A stretch of 64,000 nucleotides of DNA, taken from positions 1,178,001 to 1,242,000 of the forward strand of contig NC_057923.1 in the NCBI RefSeq assembly GCF_018873765.1, read 5' to 3'. The translations under genes and the position numbers were made by a program. The number at the start of each line of letters is the position of its first letter. Positions within the stretch are counted from its first letter, which is position 1. The stretch comes from Telopea speciosissima (Eukaryota; Streptophyta; Magnoliopsida; Proteales; Proteaceae). A model generated the notes under the pieces. It did not search any database. It saw only the letters and a program-made list of their open reading frames with translations, and was not told where the DNA came from. Below are positions 55,801 to 64,000 of the stretch, in pieces.

Positions 55801-58800
55801 CTAAAAATCAAAAGTGCGGTAAAATATTCATTTGTTTTGATGTCCAAAAAAATATTTTCATTCAGAGCGATTTTGACAGCATTCGCGCACACCAAATTAA
55901 GTTTGACCGGTACATAACTCCTTCAATATAAATCAGATTTTAGCAATCTTGGACTTGTTGGAAAGCTTTCAAAATCGCTCTGAATGAAAATATTTTTTTG
56001 GATATCAAAATAAATGAATGTTTTACCGCACTTTTGGTTTTTAGCAATGTTTTACCATATTAAGATTTATGGAATTTTTAGATTTGAAAAAAAACCCCAG
56101 CATTAGAAAGTTGAAAATTGCACCTACCGCCGAAAATCTAGTTTTTGTTCTTGAACTGGGGGTTTGACTTTTTTTCCTTTTGGAATTTGATTTTTTAACT
56201 ATTTTTATTGGATTCAAATAGGGGGGTCTTTGCTTATTTATGAATAATATCTTAAGTAAATGGAAAAATGATATTAGGCATAAATAAGTGTCTGTCTTGG
56301 TTCCTGGCATACATAGGTGTCTGTATACCAAGATTTTCCAGCAAGATCTCGAGATCTGGCACTCATATAAAGGACCTAGATGGGCATTTTCCTAGGTCAA
56401 ACCGAGATCTCGACCGAGATCCGAGATCTCGGCGAGATATTGACATTTTGAGACTCGTAGGTAGCCTCGTCTCGGGATTTCGAAAAACCAAGAAACTCGA
56501 CGAGATCTTGCGATTTCTCGAACCATGGTTATTTCAACTGCTTTGTAACTCTTTAAATTAGCAGCTTCCTAATGAAGTGATAGAGTTTGGAATTCCTAAA
56601 ATATCTCTAATGAGGTAGGCTTCCTCACCCAAGCCAAGATGTCTGGCTTCGTCCATAAAGCCAAAACCCTCTCTCTCTCTCTCTCCAATCGCTGGCTACT
56701 GTTGGAATAAAAGAATAAAAGACCCAACAGAACAGGAAACTCTTCTCCATCACAAGCTGTCGTGGAGAGTCATTCCTCGACTCAAACACTATAATAATAA
56801 AGAAAAGATAACCCAACAAAAAAAGGGAACCTTCTCCCAGCCGTAGGGTGTGATTAGGTATCCTAATCTATCTTAACAACTTAACAAATTAACCCATTGA
56901 GGCTCAACTTATAAAGTCCTAATCCAGCCAAACTATAACATTATAATAACAAGAAAATAAGAAGATAAAATTCCTAAAAACTATTCCACGGTTTCTGGTT
57001 TCTAGAAGAACCATAATTGAACCAACTCTTACACCGCAGGGGTTGGTTTGAACCAGTTAAAACCAAACCAACTGCTGTAAAAATCCTTTTAAACGATCCT
57101 GCATTAATCATTCATGAAAGTAATTCAGGATTTGCTTTAGGTTCTGTATGTTTCAACTAAAATAGGCAGAAGGAAAAAAAATAATAAAAAATATAACTTC
57201 AATTAAGGATTTGTTTCATTGGAAGTTACAAAGGGAATGTAAAAATCTTACAGGGTGATCTACTATTTTATGCCCAAAAACTGTAAATTTAAGTAGGGAA
57301 AGTTACTTCTGGGATTATTTTGAAACAAAAGGAGACATGATGAAGGTTAGCTCAATGTATGAAATTCGAAAAGAAGGCACATGTGAGTTACTGACCTGTG
57401 CAGCATAACCAAAGGAAATGAAGTTAAGACAATTCCCAAGTGCGAAAAACAAAATACCTGCACAATAAAATCTAGTACTTAAAAACCTAATTAGAGTGGC
57501 TTGCAAAAAGGTCCTTTCTCATCATTTAAGATCCTAAAGAATTAGGAACCTATTTTAACAAAAATTACCAACTCTCCAAGTCTGAAAGTATATGATTGGC
57601 TTTGAGACAATTTTGCTAGTGGTTCCATCATTGTTTAGCATAGAAAGTCTTTCTCTCTGCAAGAAATTTAGTCAGAGCTATAAGAAAGTGCAACATTGTT
57701 TGAAGCAGAAACAAAAAAAAAGGTGCACCAGCTTTAATGACTGTGAGCAATATTCAACTAATAAAAGATTATTGCCATGAAAAGATTGAAAAGATTGAGG
57801 TTACAAAAATATCCCATACTGAATGGCACTAAATAAAAGTTCACCATGAAAATTGGAGTTTCAGCAACCCTACAAGCCACACCTCACTACAATAACTACT
57901 ATATTAAAAAACACAAACAAATTACATTAATTGATAGCCCATGTATGAATCATTAAGACTGGTGGAGATCATCCACATGGTCCAACTTCAAGTATTTGTC
58001 AGACCCTAAAGTATAAGCATATCTGAGAGTAATTTACATGCATGTCGGAAAGTGGCCAAACAATGGGAAGTACTTTTTTAGATGCTAAAGTTTAACACTA
58101 TTAAGCATCATGAATAAGCAAGCTAAAATTCTTCAGGTGATCTATTAAACAACTGATATCTAGAAAGTTCAACAAAATTGCTCAATGATTAATGGCATGA
58201 GAAAATTGTCTCCAATGCTAATTGGAAAGCAACTGAGATGGAAATTCCAAAGTGCCAAAAACTATAAATTATAAATTGAACTCTTCTTGGCCAACTTATT
58301 CCTTACTGCCTTGCATCAAAACAGTGGATAACTACCCCAAGGAGTCAGCCCAATTGGCAAAAGGCCAACTCCTCAAATAAGAGGTCATGAGTTCAAACCA
58401 CCTTGGGGCCTATCCCCATCCCCTAATTCCCCCCCCCCCCCGTTATACAAGCTCTTAATCCCAAAAAAAAAACAGTGGATAACCCTAAGGCAACATTTTC
58501 GTTGAGAAGGCATTCTATTCTCTCCTCCCCCCCCCCCCTCCCCCGGTTCCCCTCAATCAAAAGAAATTGTTCAAGATATCAAGAAAAAAGAGAAAAATAT
58601 AAAGAACTATGTGCATAATTTACTGTGTTGAATGAACAACTAAAATTCCATTAATAATCTTTAAGGCCCCGTTTGTTTGCCGGATAAAAAGGGGTGGGAC
58701 CCATATGTTGTGGGTTGGGTTGACAAGGAAAGGAAAGGAAATAGTGGAAAATGCATTTTGTAGTGGAGCGGGATTTAGTGGGAGAGAGAGAACATGGACA

Positions 58801-59613
58801 TGGGTTGGGATTCCATGGGAAAGAAAGGAAATAGGAAGAGGAGAGAGAGAGACTCAAAAGTAACTTTTCCATGAATAGTGCCAAAGTCGTCCTACCAATT
58901 TTGGTAGGACTTTGAAAGTGAATGGGGTGGGAAAAAAGGGGTGCCACCTCACTAGACAAGAATAAATGCATATAATGAGCTTGTCTGGAAGTTTCCCATC
59001 CCATGTATCCAAACACACACATCCTTGGTATTTTGTGGGGAAATAGTACACTTTTCCCACCCCTTTTTGCCTATCCCACTTTTATCCGGCAAACAAACGG
59101 GCCCTAAAGAAAGGCACAAAGTAACAGAGGGGAAAATCTCTCCAGACAATTCTGAAAAGGTTATTCTCTCACAAATGCTTCTCCGAGCCATGTTCACTCA
59201 TGGTTACAAATTGAACCTGGCTTTTGGAGGAACACTTAAATCAGGTGTTATCAGTGAGGACATGATCCACAGTAGACATCTTTCTATACAAGAGGTTGTG
59301 ACTGTATCAAAGCTCCATGGGTTTAGGGAGAACCGTCAACTAAATATAAATTGATAATTGATGAAATTAAATTTACCTATCACATCACCACAGTATTGTA
59401 AAAACTAAATATATAGAGTAACGCAGCATAAATCAAGTAAACTAAAAAGGATGTTAGAGAACATATAAAACTTGATAAAGCAAGACTGCTGACAGCATGG
59501 TTTAGTCAAAAAGCATGTACCTGGTCATGACCCAACTTGAGAAGGTTTGTCCCAAAGTTTATGGCTATGCTACCAACGATGTTGATAAATGCCCCAATAA
59601 CCCACTCCCCCAT
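49897..59613 (-). CDS. NIPA8: magnesium transporter NIPA8
   Basis: Membrane Mg2+ transporter of the NIPA (DUF803) family, EamA-type fold. Thirteen coding exons: 59521-59613, 57569-57656, 57396-57457, 53154-53239, 52981-53054, 51810-51912, 51485-51610, 51284-51383, 51063-51182, 50879-50969, 50726-50795, 50206-50305, 49897-50121; 1338 nt, 445 aa, about the family length. It starts MGEWVIGAFINIVGSIAINF. Landmarks: GNCLNFISFGYAAQ, then SLLAALGSIQFISNIAFAYF, VLVATAFIVVGNVFLVAFGN, YSMLLLFLSTSGFW and FILGMMSVFIGISLLAP, with about eight or nine membrane segments. The hydrophilic tail holds the NIPA8-type VLVMPMVSSRMTGFRGTGIE. In exon 7 a 2-nt CT appears inserted relative to the conserved RRGELLLAVSG-like stretch. 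The frame survives only if the GAG acceptor at 51610 is used rather than the CAG 5 nt upstream. Long introns carry transposons. Confidence 0.9.
54694..54706 (+). other. primer-binding site of the TRIM
   Basis: TGGTATCAGAGCC is complementary to the 3' end of initiator tRNA-Met, the common plant LTR-retrotransposon primer, and lies 2 nt past the LTR end. Confidence 0.9.
55270..56528. mobile_element. 1.26-kb giant palindromic transposon nested in the TRIM
   Basis: Ends CCAAGGTTCGAAAA and its near-complement ...TTCTCGAACCATGG. Two arms of about 550-600 bp are inverted copies of each other: ttcggcggtaggtgcaattt on the left against aaattgcacctaccgccgaa on the right, and cattcagagcgattttga against tcaaaatcgctctgaatg. 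A spacer of about 95 bp near 55873-55970 separates them. The target duplication is (G)TTATTT, 6-7 bp. A truncated second copy starts at 63478. No protein is encoded, and I cannot place it in a known superfamily. Confidence 0.8.
58333..58471 (+). mobile_element. tRNA-derived SINE (copy 2), intact with target duplication
   Basis: The head carries a box-A-like segment (TACCCCAAGGAGTCAGCCCA, then attggcaaaagg) and box B GAGTTCAAACC. A C-rich middle follows, then an A-run. It is flanked by ACAGTGGATAAC on both sides (58321-58332 and 58472-58483), a 12-bp target duplication. Located in intron 1 of NIPA8, opposite to the gene's strand. It matches the minus-strand copy at 1750-1886. Confidence 0.85.
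58665..59104. mobile_element. Tourist-like (PIF/Harbinger) MITE, 440 bp
   Basis: TIRs GGCCCCGTTTGTTTGCCGGA on the left and TCCGGCAAACAAACGGGCCC on the right. The 3-bp target duplication TAA (58662-58664 and 59105-59107) is the PIF/Harbinger signature. The element lies in NIPA8 intron 1 and carries no transposase. Confidence 0.88.
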
Positions 59614-60752
59614 GGATTGCAGATATCAAAGAGAACCTAGGTGCAGATGAAAACTGATCCAATCTCAGGGAATTTACTGATCATCAAATAATCTTCAATT
59701 AGTGGTACAACTCCCAGAAAGCCAACAAGGTTTCCTTGATCCATCACATCTTCAGGAGAACCCTAAGAGATTCCAATTAAGCTGGGATCAGGACCCTTAG
59801 TTTTGGACTACTGCTCACTGCTCAAATGGGTCCGAACAGAATCATAAGGAAGTTATAAAAATCTAACAAATATATATATATATATAGAGAGAGAGAGAGG
59901 GGGTCTATTTCCTCAAGAGGACGGTATATCGATTAAGTAAAAAATAAAGGTCTTAAGTTGTCTATCACTGTTGTGAATGACAAAAAATATACCAAGAGAT
60001 AAGATATCTCCTCAATCCTCGGATAATAAAGTGAAGTGATTCATAATCCAACACACCACTTATTTTTTTTTTCCCTGAAGTAAAATATTTGATGGACTTT
60101 TTCACATATATAACCAAAAGTTTCAAACAAGCCAGACAGGAGATGAATTAGTCGACCACTTGAGTATCAAAGGACACGTATTGAAATAAAGAATTTCCAA
60201 CAACTGATTTGCAGCTTATCTAATGATACCAGCACTAATCCACTAGAGATCTGAATGGAAGAAAAAATATTCAGCTATGCACGAACAAACCACAATAGCT
60301 CGTGCTGATTCAATCAATTTCTCGAGAAAAGAAAAAAAGCAAAAGAGCCCGGCCAACGGCATTACACCCTGGGGTTGACGACGGAAAACAGTTAGAGCAA
60401 ACGAAAAACGAAATTCAAATAAGATTCAAGCGGGATAGCTTTCCAGACCCAATCAGGTTATCTAGATTAAAAAAAGAAAAGTTCAAACCCAGGATTCGAA
60501 AATAGAATCTGATTCATCAGCTGTAACACACAATGGGAGCCATCTACCGATGCATTGGAAGATATGATAACGGGATATGACCGAGTGATTGCTCGTTCAT
60601 AAATAGAAACGGGAGTGAGAAAAAAGTTTAGCTGATAAATCCTTCCAATAAGGAAATATCAGAGGCCAAAGAGCTGACAGATCCAAGAGACAAGAATAAT
60701 GACCGATCGACGAAAACATCCTAAAGTTTATGGTCCAACCGCGAAGAGATAG

Positions 60753-60803
<51 letters not shown>

Positions 60804-62150
60804 CAGAGAGACAGAGAGATAGAGAAACCTTTGAAGTTACAGGGTCAATCGCTCAAACAACATCTACCGACCGCTTCTCTCGCCGCACTCAACCGTCGAG
60901 TCCTCTGTTCCTTTACTTGGACGATACGTTCTGGAGAATATCTTCTCCCCGGCTGTAATTACTAAAATTTCTTACACATTAATTGAATTATTAATCCCCA
61001 TCATCCTATAGTATGTGTTCTAAGCCAAATTAAAATAAAAAAATCCATCGTATTTTTCATAATTTTGTTTTGCTCTCATCAATTTTATTTGGGTGATCTT
61101 AGGGAAAAAATCCTCTGCATTGCCTTAATCTGACCATGCATAGTACTGCAAGTCTGAGAGCTTGACACGTGAAATATGCAATATCCAATGGTACCGAGTT
61201 CAAGAAGAAAGAAAAAAAAAAAATACCTTGCATCAAGCTCACACTGTTGGATGAGGCTTCTTGCACATATCAAGCTCTCAAGGCCGCACAACAAATGATT
61301 TTAATCCAAGATCATGGCCTACCAATCTACAAAATTTTAATTACATACAACCTATCAACCGGCATAACTAGATGTTTGTCCATAAATTTTCACATAGGTG
61401 TTTGATGTGTGCCCATCCAGAAAACTTGCGCCTTTTTTTATTCCTTTAATGTCGGGATTGTAGAACACTCCTCCTTTCTTATATTTATTTAATAAGAGAG
61501 GGTTGAGTATACACCAATCACAAGGCTACACATGACAGGACAAGGGGATCTTTTCCAAAAAGGTAAAAGAGAAGATGACATATGTTGGACACCTTGGCAG
61601 TGTGCCGGTCAATTCCCTTATTTAATTCAAGAACTGCCTGAATGACACACCAGTAGGGTGTATTTAAAACATGTTCTTTTGATGGATTTTTTCTTGCTTT
61701 TCAAGAGTATTTTAAGCCACATACAAAACTAAAAAATATATATTAAAATAATTGAAAATGACTTACCGTCATATTAAGAGTTATTATAGTGCGGACCGTT
61801 TTTACAATTACACGTGTAAAAAATACGTCTAAGTTTTGCTTCATCAACCATGGTCAAGGTAATGACACATCAATAGGCTTTCAATCAGTGTCCATAGGGT
61901 ATCAAACAACACACATGTATTTTCTATCATTCGTAAACAATGGTAGATATTTATGACCATTGATGATTGTATTGTCCCTTCACCATGCGATAAGGGAAAA
62001 CTTTCCCTTTATTGTATTGTTCTTATTTCTTAGTTATGGTGTAGGTTCTTGAATCACTGTTTTCGTTGTTTCCCCCCCCCCCCTCCCAAAAAAAAAACAC
62101 AAAACAATCACAGTATTCTCTTTCTTCTCATCTTTTTTATTATTTTTTAG
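59614..62150. other. NIPA8 upstream region and intergenic
   Basis: The NIPA8 leader probably reaches about 60900 and may contain an intron. A (TA)n(GA)n microsatellite lies at 60752-60802, and CT-rich leader-like sequence at 60860-60900. No other gene is visible to 62150. Confidence 0.45.
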
Positions 62151-62296
62151 GGGAAAATTTTCATACACGGCTGTGTAAGCCGTGTATGTGAGAGGGGCTC
62201 TCACAAAGAATTGGAAAAGTCATAAATCCCCACCCATTAATTAATGTCTTGAAACTCCCACCCTCTCACATACACGGTGTATGAAAACTTTTTCCT
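62150..62296. mobile_element. fold-back MITE, approximately 145 bp
   Basis: Left AGGGGAAAATTTTCATACAC, then gtgtatgtgagaggggc. Right in reverse: cctctcacatacacgg, then GTATGAAAACTTTTTCCT. A flanking ATTTTTT on each side is a likely target duplication. The left arm also contains its own small hairpin (cacggctgtgtaagccgtg). Confidence 0.7.
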
Positions 62297-62427
62297 ATTT
62301 TTTATTTGAATTTTTTTCTTAAAAAAAAAAGGGGGTAAATTACACGAGAGGTGCCCAACTTTTTAAAAAAAAGGAGACTTGGGGTACCCAAAGTTTTTTT
62401 ATTTTTTTGGGGGTTGAAAGATACTTT

Positions 62428-63477
62428 ATTTTTTTAAGCGTAAAAAACACAAGATATCCGAGTTACAAGCATCAAATAGCCAGTGAGTGGAAGGGTGCCA
62501 AGCTATCTCACACGCACAAGACATGGCTTTCCGAGCCAGGGAGTCAGCCACGCTGTTAATCTCCCTGGAGATGTGGTTGAAGCTAACCGAGGTAAAGTAA
62601 GAAGAGGCCAGATGAAGGATATCCTCAACAACACTAGCCACTCTGATAGGTGGTTGAGGAGGGGGGGGAACCTGAAAGCTAAGTCACCAGCTGCAGGCAA
62701 TCCGATTCCACAACCAAGTCTTCAAGACCTTCCGAGATGGCCAGCAATAAACCAGATCTAAGGGCCAACGCTTCTCCTTCCAGGGTAGAAGAGAAGGAAG
62801 CCGAAGACGAGACAACCGCAATAGGGAGACCGGCATCATTGCGGATCACATAACCCAAGCCCCCTGCAACCCCTTTTGTTGAAGCATCAGAGTTCAACTT
62901 GTAGAACTTTGACTGAGGTGGAGACTAGGTAGCTGAACTTTTGTTTTGTGGAGAGGGAGCAGTAGTGGAGCCAGTTGTGATAGATTGGAGTTCATGAAGC
63001 CTTTCTTCAGCATTGTTGATAACTTCAAGAGGGGAGAATAGTCTCCCAGTAAACAACATCTCATTTCGCGCTTTCCACAGGGCCCAACAAATAAAGGCTG
63101 CCAAACTGGACATTTCTTTTCCTGCCTTCTTGTTGGAGGGGCAGCGAGATCGCCATTGCTGAATAAAGCATTGGAGCTTAGGATTGGGAGGGGGAATAAA
63201 AGAAAGGTGACACCCAAACCAAACTGATCTTGCAAAGGGACAGTCAAGGATAATGTGATCGGTCGTTTCTAAGACACCACATCTTGGGCACCCCGGATCA
63301 ATATTGAATTTCCTCCTTATTAGACCTACCCCTGTAGCAATCCCAGAGGAACAAGCACGCCATAAAAAATTCCTGACTTTTGGGCTGGTATTGCAATTCC
63401 AAATATTCTTCCAAACTTCATCTGGAATGTCATTGGGCAAAGCTGTAGAAGAAGAAGCTGCAACAGTTCTGTCTTTA
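62428..63477 (-). pseudogene. LINE 3' part: zf-RVT plus RNase H-like domain, truncated
   Basis: In minus-strand order, 63440-62925 reads VWKNIWNCNTSPKVRNFLWR, then CPRCGVLETTDHIILDCPFA then RSVW (zinc-binding reverse-transcriptase tail), then ICWALWKARNEMLF. After a frame change, 62897-62428 has LNSDASTKGVAGGLGYVIRN, GEALALRSGLLLAI, VVESDC and HISREINSVADSLARKAM, an RNase H-like domain with its D, E, D residues. The upstream RT is missing because the palindromic element inserted at 63478. Frameshifts show it is inactive, though it is fresher than the copy at 29-30.7 kb. Confidence 0.8.
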
Positions 63478-64000
63478 CCAAGGTTCTAAAACTCGGGTTT
63501 CGGCTAGGTTTCGACCAGCCAGAAAATGAGTTTGTCTCGGTCGAAACCTAGGACTTTCTCCAAGCTAACTCGAACCTTGGTTTCGAGGCCCAGAAGTTGT
63601 TTTTTTTTGCCCTGATTCTTATTGTGTTGCCTATTTTTGACATTTCAAACTCAATCCATGTATTAGTTCCACATAGAGAACACTAAAAATATTACTTATG
63701 GTTTTGATCCAAGTTTGATACTGTATATTGTTCTTGGACATGGTATCGAATAAGGTTTGACCGGAACATAACTCATTCAATATAAATGAGATTTAAGCAA
63801 ACTTGGATTTGTTAGAAAGCTTTGTTTTGATAGATTTCCAACAAGTCTAAGATTGCTTAAATCTAATTTATATTGAAGGAGTTATGTACCGGTCAAACTT
63901 AATTTGGTGTGTGCGAATGCTGTCAAAATCGCTCTAAATGAAAATATTTTTTTGGACATCAAAACAAATGAATATTTTACCGCACTTTTGGTTTTTATAA
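63478..64000. mobile_element. second palindromic transposon copy (cut by window end)
   Basis: Begins CCAAGGTTCTAAAACTCGGG, like the element at 55270. It shares gtttgaccgga/gtacataactc then ttcaatataaat, tgctgtcaaaatcgctct and ttttaccgcacttttggttt. It also folds on itself (aagcaaacttggatttgtta against aacaagtctaagattgctta). Its outer right end lies beyond the window. Confidence 0.75.

Larger units (their letters stand above)
54270..56690 (+). mobile_element. TRIM-type miniature LTR retrotransposon
   Basis: The 5' LTR is 54270-54691 (422 bp), bounded by TGTTACGTG and CACGTAACA. The primer-binding site TGGTATCAGAGCC (54694-54706), matching initiator tRNA-Met, follows after 2 bp. The internal part (54692-55083) is about 390 bp with no coding. 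A polypurine tract ttaaggggggtagaa (55069-55083) precedes the 3' LTR, which begins TGTTACGTG at 55084. The 3' LTR is interrupted by the element at 55270-56528, resumes, and stops in its CT run near 56690, so its terminal CACGTAACA is missing. The tiny coding-free internal region defines a TRIM. Confidence 0.88.
53240..57395 (-). other. NIPA8 intron 3, 4.2 kb, expanded by nested transposons
   Basis: The intron between exons 4 and 3 contains a TRIM (54270-56690) whose 3' LTR is itself split by a 1.26-kb palindromic element. Without these about 2.4 kb it would be under 2 kb. The remainder (53240-54269 and 56690-57395) is AT-rich with no exon. Confidence 0.8.

Noticed and set aside
58651-59022. 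123-aa minus frame rich in Ser/Leu/Pro
   Set aside because: Lies entirely within the Tourist MITE, including its inverted ends.

Overview
This is a nuclear window from a flowering plant. Every gene I recognise is a plant family (DYW-class PPR, DUF761, H2A.W, NIPA magnesium transporter, calnexin). Most have short GT-AG introns, and the spaces between them are AT-rich and full of plant transposons (Pack-MULEs, Tourist and hAT MITEs, a tRNA-derived SINE, a TRIM, L1-type LINE remnants). The sequence alone does not give me the species; an early-diverging eudicot or magnoliid is only a guess.

Layout. (1) 2082-2960, minus: the first exons and promoter of a calnexin gene running off the left edge. 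The promoter has an exact CCAAT-N9-CCACG ER-stress element. (2) 3954-5512: a long-TIR Mutator-like element, followed by an orphan UBC27-like first exon (5736-5800). (3) 8.1-9.7 kb: a fold-back MITE, a probable Copia LTR and a member of a three-copy MITE family. (4) 10318-10931, plus: an intact two-exon histone H2A.W gene. (5) 13066-18771, minus: a complete 18-exon MCM2 gene, reconstructed exon by exon to 939 aa, with a cluster of E2F sites upstream. (6) 19.4-25.3 kb: a transposon cluster. It holds a Pack-MULE carrying a PRISE/progesterone 5-beta-reductase fragment, a degenerate LINE split by a MITE, and a second Pack-MULE carrying an AP180/ANTH clathrin-assembly fragment. (7) 27091-27771, minus: a DUF761 gene. 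(8) 29-36 kb: LINE remnant, a hAT-type element with a perfect 8-bp target duplication, MITEs and a long TIR element. (9) 39485-40525, minus: a C2-domain SRC2-like gene. (10) 43549-45771, minus: an intronless DYW PPR gene. (11) 49897-59613, minus: a 13-coding-exon NIPA8 Mg2+ transporter. Its introns hold a TRIM, a 1.26-kb palindromic transposon nested in the TRIM's 3' LTR, a SINE and a Tourist MITE. (12) 62.4-64 kb: a LINE 3' part cut by a second copy of the palindromic element.

The host genes are unrelated housekeeping or regulatory genes and do not form a cluster. Two share a theme: MCM2 (replication licensing, E2F sites) and H2A.W (heterochromatin, CRE/hexamer-like promoter motif) are neighbours linked to S phase. 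I found no CRISPR array, tRNA gene or rRNA gene. The most informative parts are the promoter signatures (ERSE, E2F), the Pack-MULE gene captures, the nested insertion whose empty site is preserved in the sister LTR, and a 2-nt anomaly in NIPA8 exon 7.
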